A stretch of 38,500 nt of DNA from Chrysomallon squamiferum (GCA_012295275.1 CM022671.1:18243456-18281955), one strand, 5' to 3'. Shown: positions 23,297-34,695, counted from the stretch's first letter. Numbers and translations are program-made. Notes: generated by a model not told the origin, from the letters alone.

Positions 23297-23299
<3 letters not shown>
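22816..23299. other. Unique sequence, no gene recognised
   Basis: Moderately mixed composition. A 96-codon minus-strand frame at 22792-23082 begins at a non-ATG codon and has no recognisable domain. Confidence 0.35.
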
Positions 23300-23349
<50 letters not shown>

Positions 23350-23396
23350 CAATAACAATAACAATAACAATAACCACAACAACAACAATAATAAAA
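23300..23396. repeat. Compound trinucleotide array (ATA)n then (AAC)/(AAT) mixed
   Basis: AAT-type repeats grade into AAC-type repeats. Confidence 0.9.
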
Positions 23397-23945
23397 AGAT
23401 AAATAACTCAAGGAGCACACTGGCTAGATTGGGAAATGCAATGACAAGGGCCTGATTTGGAGAGAACTGTGAAAGGCCCATAACTGATTAATCAAAGGCA
23501 AATTAATTAGAGAACATAAATGATATGTTTTTTACATATAAAAAACCAACGATAGAAGATAAACAAATACATTCTAGCCATATCATTGAACATATTTACA
23601 ATTACATCCTTATTTTCAACACTAAACTAAAGCTATACTCGCTAATACATTTTTGCCATAGGTAGCATGGAAATAAACAGCAAAAACTTACACTATAAAA
23701 CATACATAAAAAGATTCTTCTTGAAAACTACATTAACCCTGACCTTTTTGGTCACTTTACATCCTGTTTTTATATACAGAACTATCCATTAAAAATCAGT
23801 TTGTCACAATAAAACCTTCATGAAGTTTAAAACCATGTATTTGTCCCCAACACCCAAAACCTGTCGAAATAAAGATGTTTTCTTCTTGTACGTTTTAGAA
23901 AGAACGTCCAGGGAGCTCTTTGTTACAGTTTATTTAACAAGTGTA
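23397..23945. other. AT-rich sequence, no gene seen
   Basis: Non-repetitive, with no open frame of interest. Confidence 0.4.
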
Positions 23946-24260
23946 AAGTGTATTTATATAACATAATGGCCTTTGTCCATACATTTTACTGCTGACCAGA
24001 AGACTTTATTCTGTCGGAGTCATGTTGTTGCTTGTTCAGCTTTTAATGCACATAAAAACTGTTCAGGAGTTAATCTTTTGTATGCACACTTGTCTGTATT
24101 AAAAACAAATTGTAGTTGTTGTTATCATTATTATTATTTTAACATAAAAACGGGGGACAATAGTAAAATAAAATAATTCTAGTTTAGACGACACTTCTGT
24201 ATAGCAATAACAACAACAACAACTACTACTACTCCTACTGCTGCTATTATTACTATTATT
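23946..24260 (+). repeat. Dispersed repeat, copy B
   Basis: Closely similar to 14583-14890, in the same orientation and with the same landmark order. Small indels separate the copies, for example near 24098-24110 and 24153-24175. Both end in AAC-, ACT- and ATT-type repeats. Confidence 0.8.
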
Positions 24261-24800
24261 ACTACTACTACTACTATTGCTACTGCGACTACTAATGCCA
24301 AGGCTGCAGTACTTCGATTACTACTACTGTAACAACCACAACTGATATAACAACAACAACAGCAATTATAATAATAATGATGATGATAATGCTGATGATA
24401 ATAATGATAATTTAACTGATATCATTTATATTTTTATTACTTTTTACGCTTTTTGAAATCAAATACTACCTCCATAACTATTAACACTACAACTATCACT
24501 ACTACTACTACCACCATGACTGCTACTAATACTATTACTACTACTACCAATGCTACTAGTGTAGCTACTACTACTTCTTCAATTAATAACCATGCTACTA
24601 ATAACTCTGCTACTACTACTACTACAACGCGTGTTAATAACAGCTAGAACAGTAATAATAACAATAATTATAAAAGTAACATCAATTATAACAACAATGA
24701 TGATGATGATGATGAAGATGATGATGATAATAATAATAATAATGATGATGATGACAACGATGATTATTATTATGTTGATGATGATAATAATATATATAAC
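24261..24800. repeat. Mixed trinucleotide-rich block
   Basis: (ACT)n and AAC-type stretches to 24360, (GAT)/(AAT) at 24372-24410, (ACT)n mixed at 24478-24640, and (GAT)n with (AAT)n at 24697-24795. Open frames here read only Thr/Asn or Met/Ile. Confidence 0.85.
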
Positions 24801-26582
24801 ACGTCAACATTAATCTGTCCAACTGTTGACCCAGCTCATCCAGTTTATCTTAATCTAACTGCGTAAATAATCGTTGTTTGATACGAAATTCCGTGAATTA
24901 TTTCCACATTAACATATTTGTGGTTGTGTCAAATTAGAGAAATACTTGGTCATTGAAATCTTATTCGTTATTGTTGACACATTTTCTCCCTCAGGTATAC
25001 TTCATACAAAGAAATGATTTTGAAAGAAGAGAGAAAAAAAAAAAAGAGAGAAAAACGAAAAAAGAATAATAAATAGAGAGAAAGAAAGAGAGAGAAGAAA
25101 ACGAGAAGGAAAGAAAAATAAACCAATAATCTGTCCTCATGAAATTTATGTTACTATTATTATTACTGTTGTTGTTGTTGTTTTAAGGATGTTTAAGTAT
25201 ACGATTTCCATTGTTTGTGTTATTCTTTTTTTTCATCTTTCCTTTTTAAAAATACCTGTATATATCTGTCTTGCTTTTCCAGATACACATCTTCCTAACA
25301 CACAAAATTAACTTATAGTCTGAGAATTCCTGAGAAAATGAAACTTAAGACATCAAAATTTCCTTCTTTTTTTTTTTTTTTTTTTTCACACATCACTGAT
25401 TGTTAGCGTTTGATTGACTTGATGTCCAGACACACTCGATCCGCTATCATTCCGAAAACCACTGAGGCGTGAATCCACGACCCGAGGCCACGGTCTACCT
25501 GTCACGAAGGAAAGAAAGAGCTAATAGATCTAAAATAGAGAAACGGGCGACAAGAAACAATATGTGCATACAATAGAAAGCCATTAGAATTTGCGTGGTA
25601 TATTCAAAACAAAAAAAAAGGAGTGATTTACTGTGATTTATGACTTTATGTCTTGAGATGTCGTATTTTAGGTTCACTTTAACATTCAAGGTTTAATCTT
25701 GACACAGGACAAAACATACCAAAATACTTTGTGCTACCTGAATAATAATAATAAAAAAAAAAATTGTGTCTATTACTGAACTACGGTTAAGTTATAATTA
25801 TTAGAGAATGCGAGATGATGAATCAAATTTGCTGTTATTATTATTATTATTATTATTACCATTAACAAGATGATCACGATAAAATGATGAACATTATTAT
25901 TATTATATTTGCTTGTTATTATTGTATATTATCTTCATAATCATCATAATTCTCATCTAGCTAATTACTACTACCAACAGCAGGATTAGTGGAAATAGCA
26001 ATAGTACTAATAGCTGTAGAAGTTGTAGTGGTAGTAACAGTAATAATAATAATTCAGCAAGTTATTTAATTACCTTATTTTATCATTAGTTAAAATTATG
26101 GTATAAAAATTAATAAAACGGTCACTTAGAAGTGTGTGATGTGTATCTGAATTTTTGGTTCATAAATCACATTTAAATAATTATACTATAGTTTACAATT
26201 TCCCATACTCTGAACTTGTACTTATTATTTTCTCTGAAGCAGACTGTTCTTAAGTTCTCTATAGCCAGTTACGTAACATTACGAACGATTTATTTTTAAT
26301 GCTTATTTCATACAAATCTTTTGTTTATATATATATATATATGTAAATCAGAATATATTTGTATAAAATAAGTTATTCAGCATTCCTTTCTCTTCCTCTC
26401 TCTTTTCACGGTTGGACACGCTCGAGTTATCAAGAATGGCGTACATATACAAAGTGTTATGGAATGTTATCAAGCGACCGTATCAATCGTAAATGTATTG
26501 TTGAAATGTTTGTCACGGCACAGAATAATTATCATTGGCTTGTAACAGGTTCACGATGTTTCTCGTAATTAATTATCGCCTG
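24801..26582. other. AT-rich intergenic sequence
   Basis: A purine-rich run lies at 25020-25120, T-tract 25368-25386, ATT-type repeats at about 25835-25858, and (TA)n at 26329-26342. A minus-strand frame at 25495-25689 is hydrophobic and featureless. No gene is seen. Confidence 0.4.
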
Positions 26583-26730
26583 ACTGAGGAGCTCAGCATT
26601 TAGAGCCATGGCCTGAGGCTTGATGGAACGCGGGATCAGTTCCCATCTGTTCAACGTTTGAGTTATTATCCGTTCCGTCCCCGTAGCCGATGACTGATTG
26701 TAAAACGGTCGAGGTATGTGCGTTTTCGTT
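26583..26730 (+). repeat. tRNA-headed SINE copy (head and body)
   Basis: A tRNA-like head GGAGCTCAGCATTTAGAGCC (A-box region) is followed by GCGGGATCAGTTCCC (B-box region). The body has TTCCGTCC, GACTGATTGTAAAACGGTCG and AGGTATGTGCG, matching the same SINE body order as the copies at 9384 and 29521. Confidence 0.55.
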
Positions 26731-26920
26731 GAGGTGCGTAATTTGGAAGCAAGCGTGATGGATCGCGTATTCATTTCTAAACAGCTCGTTCACTCGTTAT
26801 CACTCACCAGCCAAGAGTCAGTGAATACTTTTTATTTTCATTTCATCTAATGAGGAAATACAGTATGTGTTAATGCTACTACTACTATGATTAATTCGAA
26901 TAGGAAAATGCAATCTATAT

Positions 26921-27262
<342 letters not shown>

Positions 27263-27981
27263 AGTTATTTCGAAAAGAACTGACATGTAAATATTTAATC
27301 AGTGGTGTCAAAAGGTTGAAAACAAACTTAACTTATAGACCTTGCTATCCAGAAAATTCCTGTTTATCTTAGAGCCACAGTATTTATTTATAGACGATTC
27401 TGGTGCTTACTGTCTATGGGTATGGAAAATTACTTACTTCTCTAATCGAGTGGAGAACCTGATTTTTTCTAACACATGACATCGTAATTCTAAAAAGAAG
27501 AAATAAACAAGCCCGAAATAAGAAACATATCTGTCACACATAATAATGACTGTTAACATCAAACACTTCTGATATTTTATTACAGAAATGTTAACCGATA
27601 CGTTCATTTGGTTGTAATTATGATTTCAAGACAAAATTAATTATCGCGTTTTAAATTTTTTTAATTTTTTTTTAATTTTATTTTAATGAATCGGCTAAAG
27701 CTGATATTTTATGTGTTGCTCGAAAGAAGGAGTTAAATATGTACTGTAACATTCTTAAATGCTGAAAAAAAAAAAAAAACAACCCCAAAACACAATGATA
27801 ACGATATCAACAGCAACAACAGTAACAAAAACACCAATAATAATATATTAATGAATAAAGAAAACATAAATAAATACGTTTTAAATAAATAAATTACGGT
27901 TATAATAGCGTGTGTAAATGAGTGTGCACTTTTATGTCTGTGTGTGTCTGTGTATATTATGCGCATGAATGTGTGAATACA

Positions 27982-27991
<10 letters not shown>
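27263..27991. other. AT-rich sequence, no gene seen
   Basis: An A-tract lies at about 27765-27779, with T-rich sequence near 27655-27690. No coding signal. Confidence 0.4.

Positions 27992-28056
<65 letters not shown>
27992..28056. repeat. (GA)n dinucleotide array
   Basis: About 32 GA units, preceded by a short (GT)n and followed by GACA units. Confidence 0.95.
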
Positions 28057-28065
<9 letters not shown>

Positions 28066-29315
28066 CGAAGGGACATAATCGACAATATAATTAAGTTCTC
28101 TAATTTGCTAGCTTCTTTGTTGAACATTATACACTGAACAGAATTATTAACAGAAATAAACAAATTTTAATACAGAGAAAATATATTAGCGATGTTGCTG
28201 ATGTCATCGCTGACGTTGTTTATTCATAAATGAAGGTGTATAATGACAAATAAACGATTTTCAATTATTTATATGAAAAGTATTTTTAATAAGATCTAAA
28301 ATGTTTTATCACATATAACTGTATCCGTGAGTATTACTTTAAATTTGTTTTTATTTCAATCATTTCAACATAAAATATCTCAAAAACAATATTTTGAGGA
28401 TTAGATCACGCTACTTTTTAAGTCATTCCAATTTACTCAATGAAGAGTTCTTTCCCTTCAATTATAATTATACAAAAAATGACATTAGCAAAAAGCTTGT
28501 TTAAACTGAGTCCCCACGTATAGCAGGATCTTTTCATTTTATTGCTTTCTCTAGAATTAGTGCGTTTCTTTTCTTTTTTCTTCTTCGTGAAATATTACAG
28601 AATTTATATATATTATTTGTAATTTAATTTAAGGTAATTACTTAATCTAATAAATAAATATTACCAGCAAACGTGTAATTAAATGAACCAGTGCGTCAAT
28701 TTTTATATTTTACAGTTTAGCAAATAAATTAGTAGATAATTTTTTTTTTTATCATCATCATCATCATTATCATCATCATCATCTTCTTCATTTTTTTCTT
28801 TTTGTGGTTGCTGATGAAGTTTGGTTTTTAGTTTTGTTGTTGTTTCTTTGCTGATTTTTGTTGTTGTTTGTTTGTTTTTGGTTTTGAATACTTTTATTGC
28901 TATACTATTCGGTTTAATTTACAAAACAGATAAGCATATAGTTTTTACAGTTATACCATCTTAGTAATACACGTTATAAATATTGATTATTTGACATAAT
29001 TATCTGTTATTTCAACAACGTTATCGATTGGCCGCAAATAATATATATTTTATTTATTAATTCTGGACTATATTTTTGGAATGCGTTTGCTCTGATAATT
29101 TATAATAATGACAATCATTTGGTGTCCGTTTCTCGTACTGATTTCCGATAGACGAAGAAAGAGAGAGAAAAAAAATCGACTGACCCATTTACGACTAATT
29201 GGTCTCGTTATTTTCACATTACCTGAATGATTTCTGAAAGAGATGGTTTAATGATGCATGTTAATTTTAATATATAAATAGCCTCAATTAATTATAGATG
29301 TAAATGTTTCTGATT
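28057..29315. other. AT-rich intergenic sequence
   Basis: (ATC)n lies at about 28752-28792, with T/G-rich sequence to 28890. Otherwise unique AT-rich DNA with no gene. Confidence 0.4.
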
Positions 29316-29535
29316 TTATGGATTAAAATTAGAGAAATTTTTTAAAGTTACTTTTGTTAGAAATTAAAAGGATATAATTTGTGAATTAAAAAAAAAAAAA
29401 AAAAAAAAAATGGTGTTGGTAAGCACTGGGATTATGTGGATAAAATTTGAGAATTTTTGTTAAGTTTTCTTTGTGAAATAAAAATAAAAAGATATAATTT
29501 GAGTAGTAAAAGAAATGGGTTAAGCATTGGGGTTT
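29316..29535 (+). repeat. Diverged tandem duplication (unit about 105-115 bp)
   Basis: 29316-29430 and 29431-29535 align in order: TTATGGATTAAAATTAGAGAA with TTATGTGGATAAAATTTGAGAA; GATATAATTTGTGAATTAAA with GATATAATTTGAGTAGTAAA; GGTAAGCACTGGGA with GGTTAAGCATTGGGG. The first unit has an expanded A-tract (29388-29410). The second runs into the SINE. Confidence 0.65.
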
Positions 29536-29632
29536 GAGCGTTTGCCTAAGGCATCCTAGGTCGTAGGATCAATCCTTTTCGTTACCTCACTGGGATATTT
29601 CACGATGAAACCAGTAATCTGTGACTGGTTTT
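29521..29632 (+). repeat. tRNA-headed SINE copy
   Basis: GAGCGTTTGCCTAAGGCATCC and GGTCGTAGGATCAATCC form a tRNA-like head with a B-box. The body follows with CTCACTGGGATATTTCACG and CCAGTAATCTGTGACTGG, matching the same SINE. Confidence 0.6.
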
Positions 29633-29949
29633 CTTAGTTACTAAAACAGACCGTTAATTATTATTTTCATATACATACAGGTATACATATACAAATTCAT
29701 TACCGGCTATGTTCCTCTACTATTTTATTCTGCTCTTTCCCAGATCATTTCATATTTTTCTTTTTATTTTGTTTTCGTTTTCTTAAACATTCAGTGTTTT
29801 TCATTTGTATGTGCGTCGTACATTTCTTATATTTTATTTTTAATGTAATCCACAAGTCAAAACCAGGAAAGGCTAACCTTAGGCACTGTCTTTCTTTCTT
29901 ATGACTGTTTTTCTGTTCTTCCTATCTTCATCTTTTTCTTCTTATTATT

Positions 29950-30062
29950 ATATGCTATCACTACCACTACTACTACTCTACTACTACTACTGCTACTACT
30001 ACTACAACTACTACTATTGCTGCTGCTACTACTACTACTACTACTACAAAACTATTATAACA

Positions 30063-30113
<51 letters not shown>

Positions 30114-30130
30114 TTATATATATATATATT
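29950..30130. repeat. (ACT)n then (ATT)n trinucleotide arrays
   Basis: TAC-type repeats to about 30050, then about 50 bases of TTA units, then (TA)n and a T-tract to 30140. Confidence 0.92.
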
Positions 30131-30140
30131 TTTTTTTTTT

Positions 30141-31450
30141 TCTGCGGGTTTGTAAAATCTACAAATTTTTTTTTTTAAATTAATTATCCATTTAGGAAAA
30201 TAATTGACTATTCAGATATTAACAAAAGGAAAAAAAACAAAAAAAAAGTCTTCTGGTCTATCCAGTGTGCAATACATTAAAATATTACCTATCTGCGTGA
30301 CACAGATTTGTCTAACCTACAGGATAAAGACTTTGTTTGAATAGCTCTGCTTGTTGACTTACTCCAGCGAAATACAATATCTTATTATTCTAATGGCTGG
30401 AAAACATTTTAACACACAGCACTAACAGGTGGCGCTGTCAGACACTCGTGCACAGGAAGACTTCCAACATTTTGGAGCAACGGTGTATCGGATCACGTGA
30501 CTTACCTTTCATAACGTCAGCACGTTACCAGCGACTTTTTGCTGGTAGAAACGTCCGAACGCTGTTGTGGTGGAACTACGTCAGCGAGAGAGACGATATT
30601 TCATTATTAATGTTGTCTGACGAATCTTTTGCGTTTAGAAAACAATAACGTGCAGCCCTTTGCCCAGCATTAACGCTGAAATAACGCGGCGAAGAATCGT
30701 GTTGATTCGTGGCCACGTGACAGTTATTGCTGGCAGTTAAAACTCCCTTTCCAAAGTAGGTACTCCAAAGCGATTTTCTGTTTGGGAAATAAGTTTTGTT
30801 AAAGTAAAGTATACGATGTGGTCTTCAGGCGCACGAAGTAAGTAGGTGAACGAAGACACATTTATTATCTGAGCACATATTTCACCAAGAATATTACAAA
30901 CGTGTAAAAAAAATTTTTTTCAATATTATTATTTTTTATTGCGCTCCTGTAAGGTTTACGCATCATACATCATCTATAGCTTGTATAATTTAAACCAATA
31001 TGTGAAATTATACTCCACGATACTTTAGCAGCTAATATTATTATTATTATTATTTGTTCGTTTGTTTTTTTGTTTTTTTTTTCTAATAAGATTCATTTAA
31101 CCTGAACATTAGGGTCATATCCAGTCAGATCTATATATTTTTTATCCAGGTCATGATATACATTTTCCTTGTCAGTTAAGACAAAAAAGATTCCTTGCTG
31201 CAGTGAGTAACTTGTGTCAAGACAGTAGTGAGTTTCCTTGTTTATTTCCTATATTTAGTAACTGTTAGTAACCAATGTGTTGAGAGGTTAAATAAATATT
31301 CAGTCATTCATCATAACTATCCCATGATTTCGTGTCTGAATATTGTTCTTTGTATATGTTTTTTCTTGTAAATAAAGCATATATATATATATGCGTGCGT
31401 TTGTGTGTATGCAAGAGTTATTGTGCATGTGTGTGCATGTAGTCTCTGTG
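30141..31450. other. Mostly AT-rich; GC-richer unique patch at 30420-30760
   Basis: The 30420-30760 part is CpG-containing and non-repetitive, but no exon could be assigned. A 66-codon frame there starts at GTG and lacks a domain. The remainder is AT-rich with short repeats. Confidence 0.35.
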
Positions 31451-32232
31451 TAAACAAAAAAAAAAAAAAAAAAAAAAAAAAATAAAAACAAGATCACAAT
31501 CCCTCCTTTGAAATTTATTGAACAACAGAAAAACAAGCTAATCAAATAAACAACACTGAAATAATTATAATAAATCCAACAAATGATGTGTAGCAGTACA
31601 GAACTGGTGATGAAGTGTACGATAATTGAAAAATAAAAAATAAAAAGAATAAAAGAAATTTTAATATTACTTCATATCCAACAAGCAAAAAACAAAAATA
31701 AAATAAATTCAGATAATTTTGAAATATAAATTTCTTTTTTATTAAATATTTAATCAATCAATCAGTCTGTGAAAATTTAAATAAATAAATAAATAAGAAT
31801 ATAACTTCAAAAACGATAAAGGAAACGAAAAAAAAAAAAAAAAAAAAGAAAAAAAAAAGAAGAAAAAACAACAATTCACAGTCAACGACAATACCACCAC
31901 CACTACCACCATGACACCTTCACCAATAACAACAACAACAGTATTGAATAATTGTAATGATAGCGATGTTGATGACAAAATAGCTATTAAATATACGGCT
32001 ACTAAACTAAAACGTAATTAAAATTCACCTTCGGACAAACTAAGGAATTGGGAATATATTCTATGTTAAAGATGAAAAAGATGAAATCCTGATGAAGTGA
32101 CAAAAAAAAAAAAAAAAGAAAAAAAAAATAGTTTTTCTTTGAACACGCTGGTGGTAACTAATTTTATCAGAAAAGGAAATTAAATCTATAATTAAGAAGA
32201 CTGAGAAACACAGGAATAAATGTTGTGTTTAA
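31451..32232. other. AT-rich sequence with A-tracts
   Basis: A-tracts lie at about 31455-31482, 31829-31847 and 32102-32117. No gene is seen; minus-strand frames reading through them are Phe/Leu-rich artefacts. Confidence 0.4.
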
Positions 32233-32370
32233 CGAGACTAATAAAAATAAACGTTATATTTATCGAGACAGAACAATACAAACGTTATATTTATCGAGAC
32301 AGAATAATACAAATGTTATATTTATCGAAACTAATAACCCGTTAATAATACTATATTTACCGAGACTTTA
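32233..32370. repeat. 31-bp tandem repeat, about four copies
   Basis: CGAGAC or CGAAAC recurs at about 32233, 32264, 32295, 32326 and 32361. Intervening sequence is ACGTTATATTTAT-like. A 22-base A-tract follows. Confidence 0.8.
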
Positions 32371-32639
32371 AAAAAAAAAAAAAAAAAAAAAAAATAATAA
32401 TAATAATAATCAAAAAAGTAAAAGAAAAAGTAAAGAAACTAATTAACCCTTTTCATTAAAAGCTAAACTTTAATTAAATGTTTAGTTCAGAAATAGTACA
32501 GAAACTTGATTTAAAAACTAGATTTAAATAAAATGTCCGGTTTAGTACGTTACAGTTTTGTAGCTGTTGTTTTCCCACGTATCCAATTAAAAGTTTAATG
32601 AGCAGAATATTTTTAATTGCTGTTCGTTTGTGCCCAGGG

Positions 32640-32725
32640 AGAAGACTATGCCACTTTGATATAATATTTCTGCTCGAGGCGTTCACGGTCACCGGATCGA
32701 TCCTCACCGGTAAGCTCATTACAAA
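32640..32725 (+). repeat. Possible SINE head fragment
   Basis: CGAGGCGTTCACGGTCACCGGATCGATCC resembles the tRNA-derived head and B-box of the other SINE copies. It is GC-richer than its surroundings. No body is recognisable downstream. Confidence 0.35.
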
Positions 32726-32937
32726 GTGTCACGCTATTGATATTTCAAGGACTTTAATATTTTCTGATATGGAAAAGCTATATGGCAGCTATCACTGTAA
32801 GAATCCATTCTAACTTCCTGTAATAATGACATCATATTTATTTTTAGATCTTATGCAATAAAAAATTTATTATTTCGTATATATTTTACAAATTTTAATA
32901 TAAATTATCATTTTGTTTTACTATTTATTTAAAATAT

Positions 32938-33298
32938 ATGGATTACTCTGATTTAGAAGAGTATAAAAACGCTGAAAGAAAAGTTCAAAAAAGAATTTGC
33001 CAATTATTGATTATTACAAATCACTATATTCGGAAAGGATTTGGTGAAAGAGGAATTATAAAAAATTTTAAACAGTCGAATACCAACTGACGCTATTGTT
33101 ACATTTAAACAAGCTATTCAATATTTAATACGTGAATGTACTGTTCGATTATGTAATATTGGAATTGTTGCTAACGAAACCAGAGATACATTGACATACG
33201 GCAGAGGAATTACAATACTTCGTGAAGTGTCAAGAACAAGAAGAAAACTTTACGACGTTTTAAAAAGATACAAAACGCGTTTTGAACATGGAACCTAA
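32938..33298 (+). pseudogene. Probable histone-fold protein, one frameshift; likely endogenous viral gene
   Basis: ATG at 32938 opens 50 codons in one frame. The protein then continues in the +1 frame from about 33065 to TAA at 33296. Total span is 361 bases, so one extra base relative to a roughly 119-residue gene. The C-terminal half looks like a histone fold: a long amphipathic helix starting RIPTDAIVTFKQAIQYLI, a loop with RDTLTYGRG, a short third helix, then a basic tail. The pattern is closest to H2B/H4-type proteins by eye. The break lies in the homopolymer AAAAATTTTAAA. Codon use is very AT-rich, unlike the ARF and tyrosine-motif genes, and there is no intron. Histone-like proteins occur in several large DNA viruses; host origin is less likely. 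The fold call needs a profile search. Confidence 0.5.
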
Positions 33299-33724
33299 AA
33301 CAATAACATCCGAGTTAAAGAATAAACTTCATCATATCACTGATTGTTTCATGAACAGACACAAATGGAAACATAACGAAAACTTTATAGAAGTTCTGCA
33401 ACAACTATACTTTAAATTTAACTTGACTTTGAGAAAAAGATTATTACACTGGATTATTAATTTGGATGGGCAAACAACGAAAGCATTATTCGAAAAGATC
33501 ATGTAATATTGATTACAGTGGAAGACCGCGGTGTGGGGGGTTCTATCATACATGAACATAGAAAAAGATTCTTTGATAATAATTATAAGAAATGTCATGA
33601 TTACAAGATGTGGATGTTCTGGTACAATACAAAGAAGAAATTAGACGGAGTTTTTACTGATTTTTTAATCGATAAAACAAAACTTGAAATATTTGATGAT
33701 ATTATGTTAAATATTTATTATTAA
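33288..33724 (+). pseudogene. Unknown AT-rich gene overlapping the histone-fold gene, one frameshift
   Basis: ATG at 33288 overlaps the end of the previous gene by 11 bases. The first frame runs 72 codons to TAA at 33504. The protein-like reading then continues in another frame, already open from 33461, to TAA at 33722. The 437-base span is one base short of a whole number of codons, so a single-base deletion near 33480-33500 (around GAAAAG) explains it; an intact version would be about 145 residues. The first part is helical and basic. The second contains VEDRGVGGSIIHEHRK and an aromatic cluster KMWMFWYNTKKK. I recognise no family. Overlap, AT-rich codons and lack of introns match its neighbour. 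Confidence 0.5.
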
Positions 33725-33963
33725 ATAAATGCACTGCTATTAAGCAACGTGAAAATTATATTATTTGTTTTATTTTATTTAATATAAAATCAACTGAATC
33801 ATAAATTATGTTAATATACCGGAAATGACATCATAAGGTCAAAGTTGAAGGTGAAGGTATCTCATTATATATTCATAAATATTATTTTATATAATTTATT
33901 AAATTAATAAAATAAAATAAAATAATTATTATTAATAAATAACAGACATAAACTAATTTTATT
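33725..33963. other. Convergent intergenic spacer of the AT-rich cluster
   Basis: About 240 bases of nearly pure A/T separate the plus-strand pair from the minus-strand gene. AATAAA lies directly after the plus-strand stop (about 33725). TTTATT runs give poly(A)-like signals for the other strand. Confidence 0.5.
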
Positions 33964-34650
33964 TCATTTTTTATTTGAAGTAAAGCAAAGCATACAAAAC
34001 AGTCCTTCCAAATTGGCAAACCACATGACAATTTTTATAGTAACACAAAATCTGATAAATTTGGAGTTTATAATCGTTTGTTTTTCATCTCTGGACACAT
34101 GTTTAACAATTAAATCTCTTTGTTGTGGTGGACAACGTCCACAACTAGAAAACTTTAGCAACAGGTAGATATTTTGCAGATACAGTCTTTCTATAATCCT
34201 TTCTACAATCAGGTAACTTTCCATGAAGATAAACTTCTCTCGTTACTTTCTCCATATTTTTATCGTCTGACCATTGGGTTAATGTTGAAAGCATATTTTT
34301 AGTAAGTTTAGGACACAATTCATAGCTAGCAGAACATTTACAACTTTTTCTATCAAAAGATATTTCACAAAATATTTTCAGTCCAACATGGTGTACGATT
34401 GTTATGAATGTTTGATATTCACATTCTTTTTATTTTTATTTAAATCAAAATGATACATCACTGGTACTTCACCTACTCTATCTATAATTTCTCTAAACCA
34501 AGCAAACTGAAGCAAGCATTGCCAATCATAAAACATATACTGATCAAATTCAAGTCTCTTGAAAGGAAGAACGTGTTTTCTATACAATTCTTTATCCTCA
34601 AAATCCTGTTTATTTTTCTTTACTTCTGGTAGTCAGTAGAGTGCAGGCAT
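33964..34650 (-). pseudogene. Unknown cysteine-containing AT-rich gene, nonsense codon and two frameshifts
   Basis: A minus-strand ATG at 34650 has an in-frame TGA at codon 6 (34635-34633). After it the frame is open to 34402. Protein-like sequence then continues in a second frame, entered at 34405-34432 in an A-rich run, up to TAG at 34147-34145. It returns to the original frame near 34150 and ends at TGA 33966-33964. The 687-base span is exactly 229 codons, so the two shifts compensate. Notable segments are EFDQYMFYDWQCLLQFAWF, SCKCSASYELCPKL and SSCGRCPPQQRD; the cysteine pairs could bind metal or form disulfides. TATAAAAA lies about 10 bases upstream of the ATG. Family unknown. Style matches the two plus-strand genes. 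Confidence 0.5.
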
Positions 34651-34695
34651 TAGGTTTTTATAAGAAGAAAAAAGTAATTAGTCAAGTAATTAAGT

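Noticed and set aside
30448-30648. 66-codon plus-strand frame in a GC-richer patch
   Set aside because: It begins at GTG rather than ATG, matches no family, and is too short to support.
32474-32813. Opposed short frames near the SINE head
   Set aside because: They overlap each other across a repeat-like segment with a B-box and lack domains.
33066-33073. TTTAAAC slippery heptamer at the frame break of the histone-fold gene
   Set aside because: A -1 shift at this heptamer would move from the downstream frame to the upstream one, the opposite of what is needed. The break requires +1, so decay or sequencing error is more likely.
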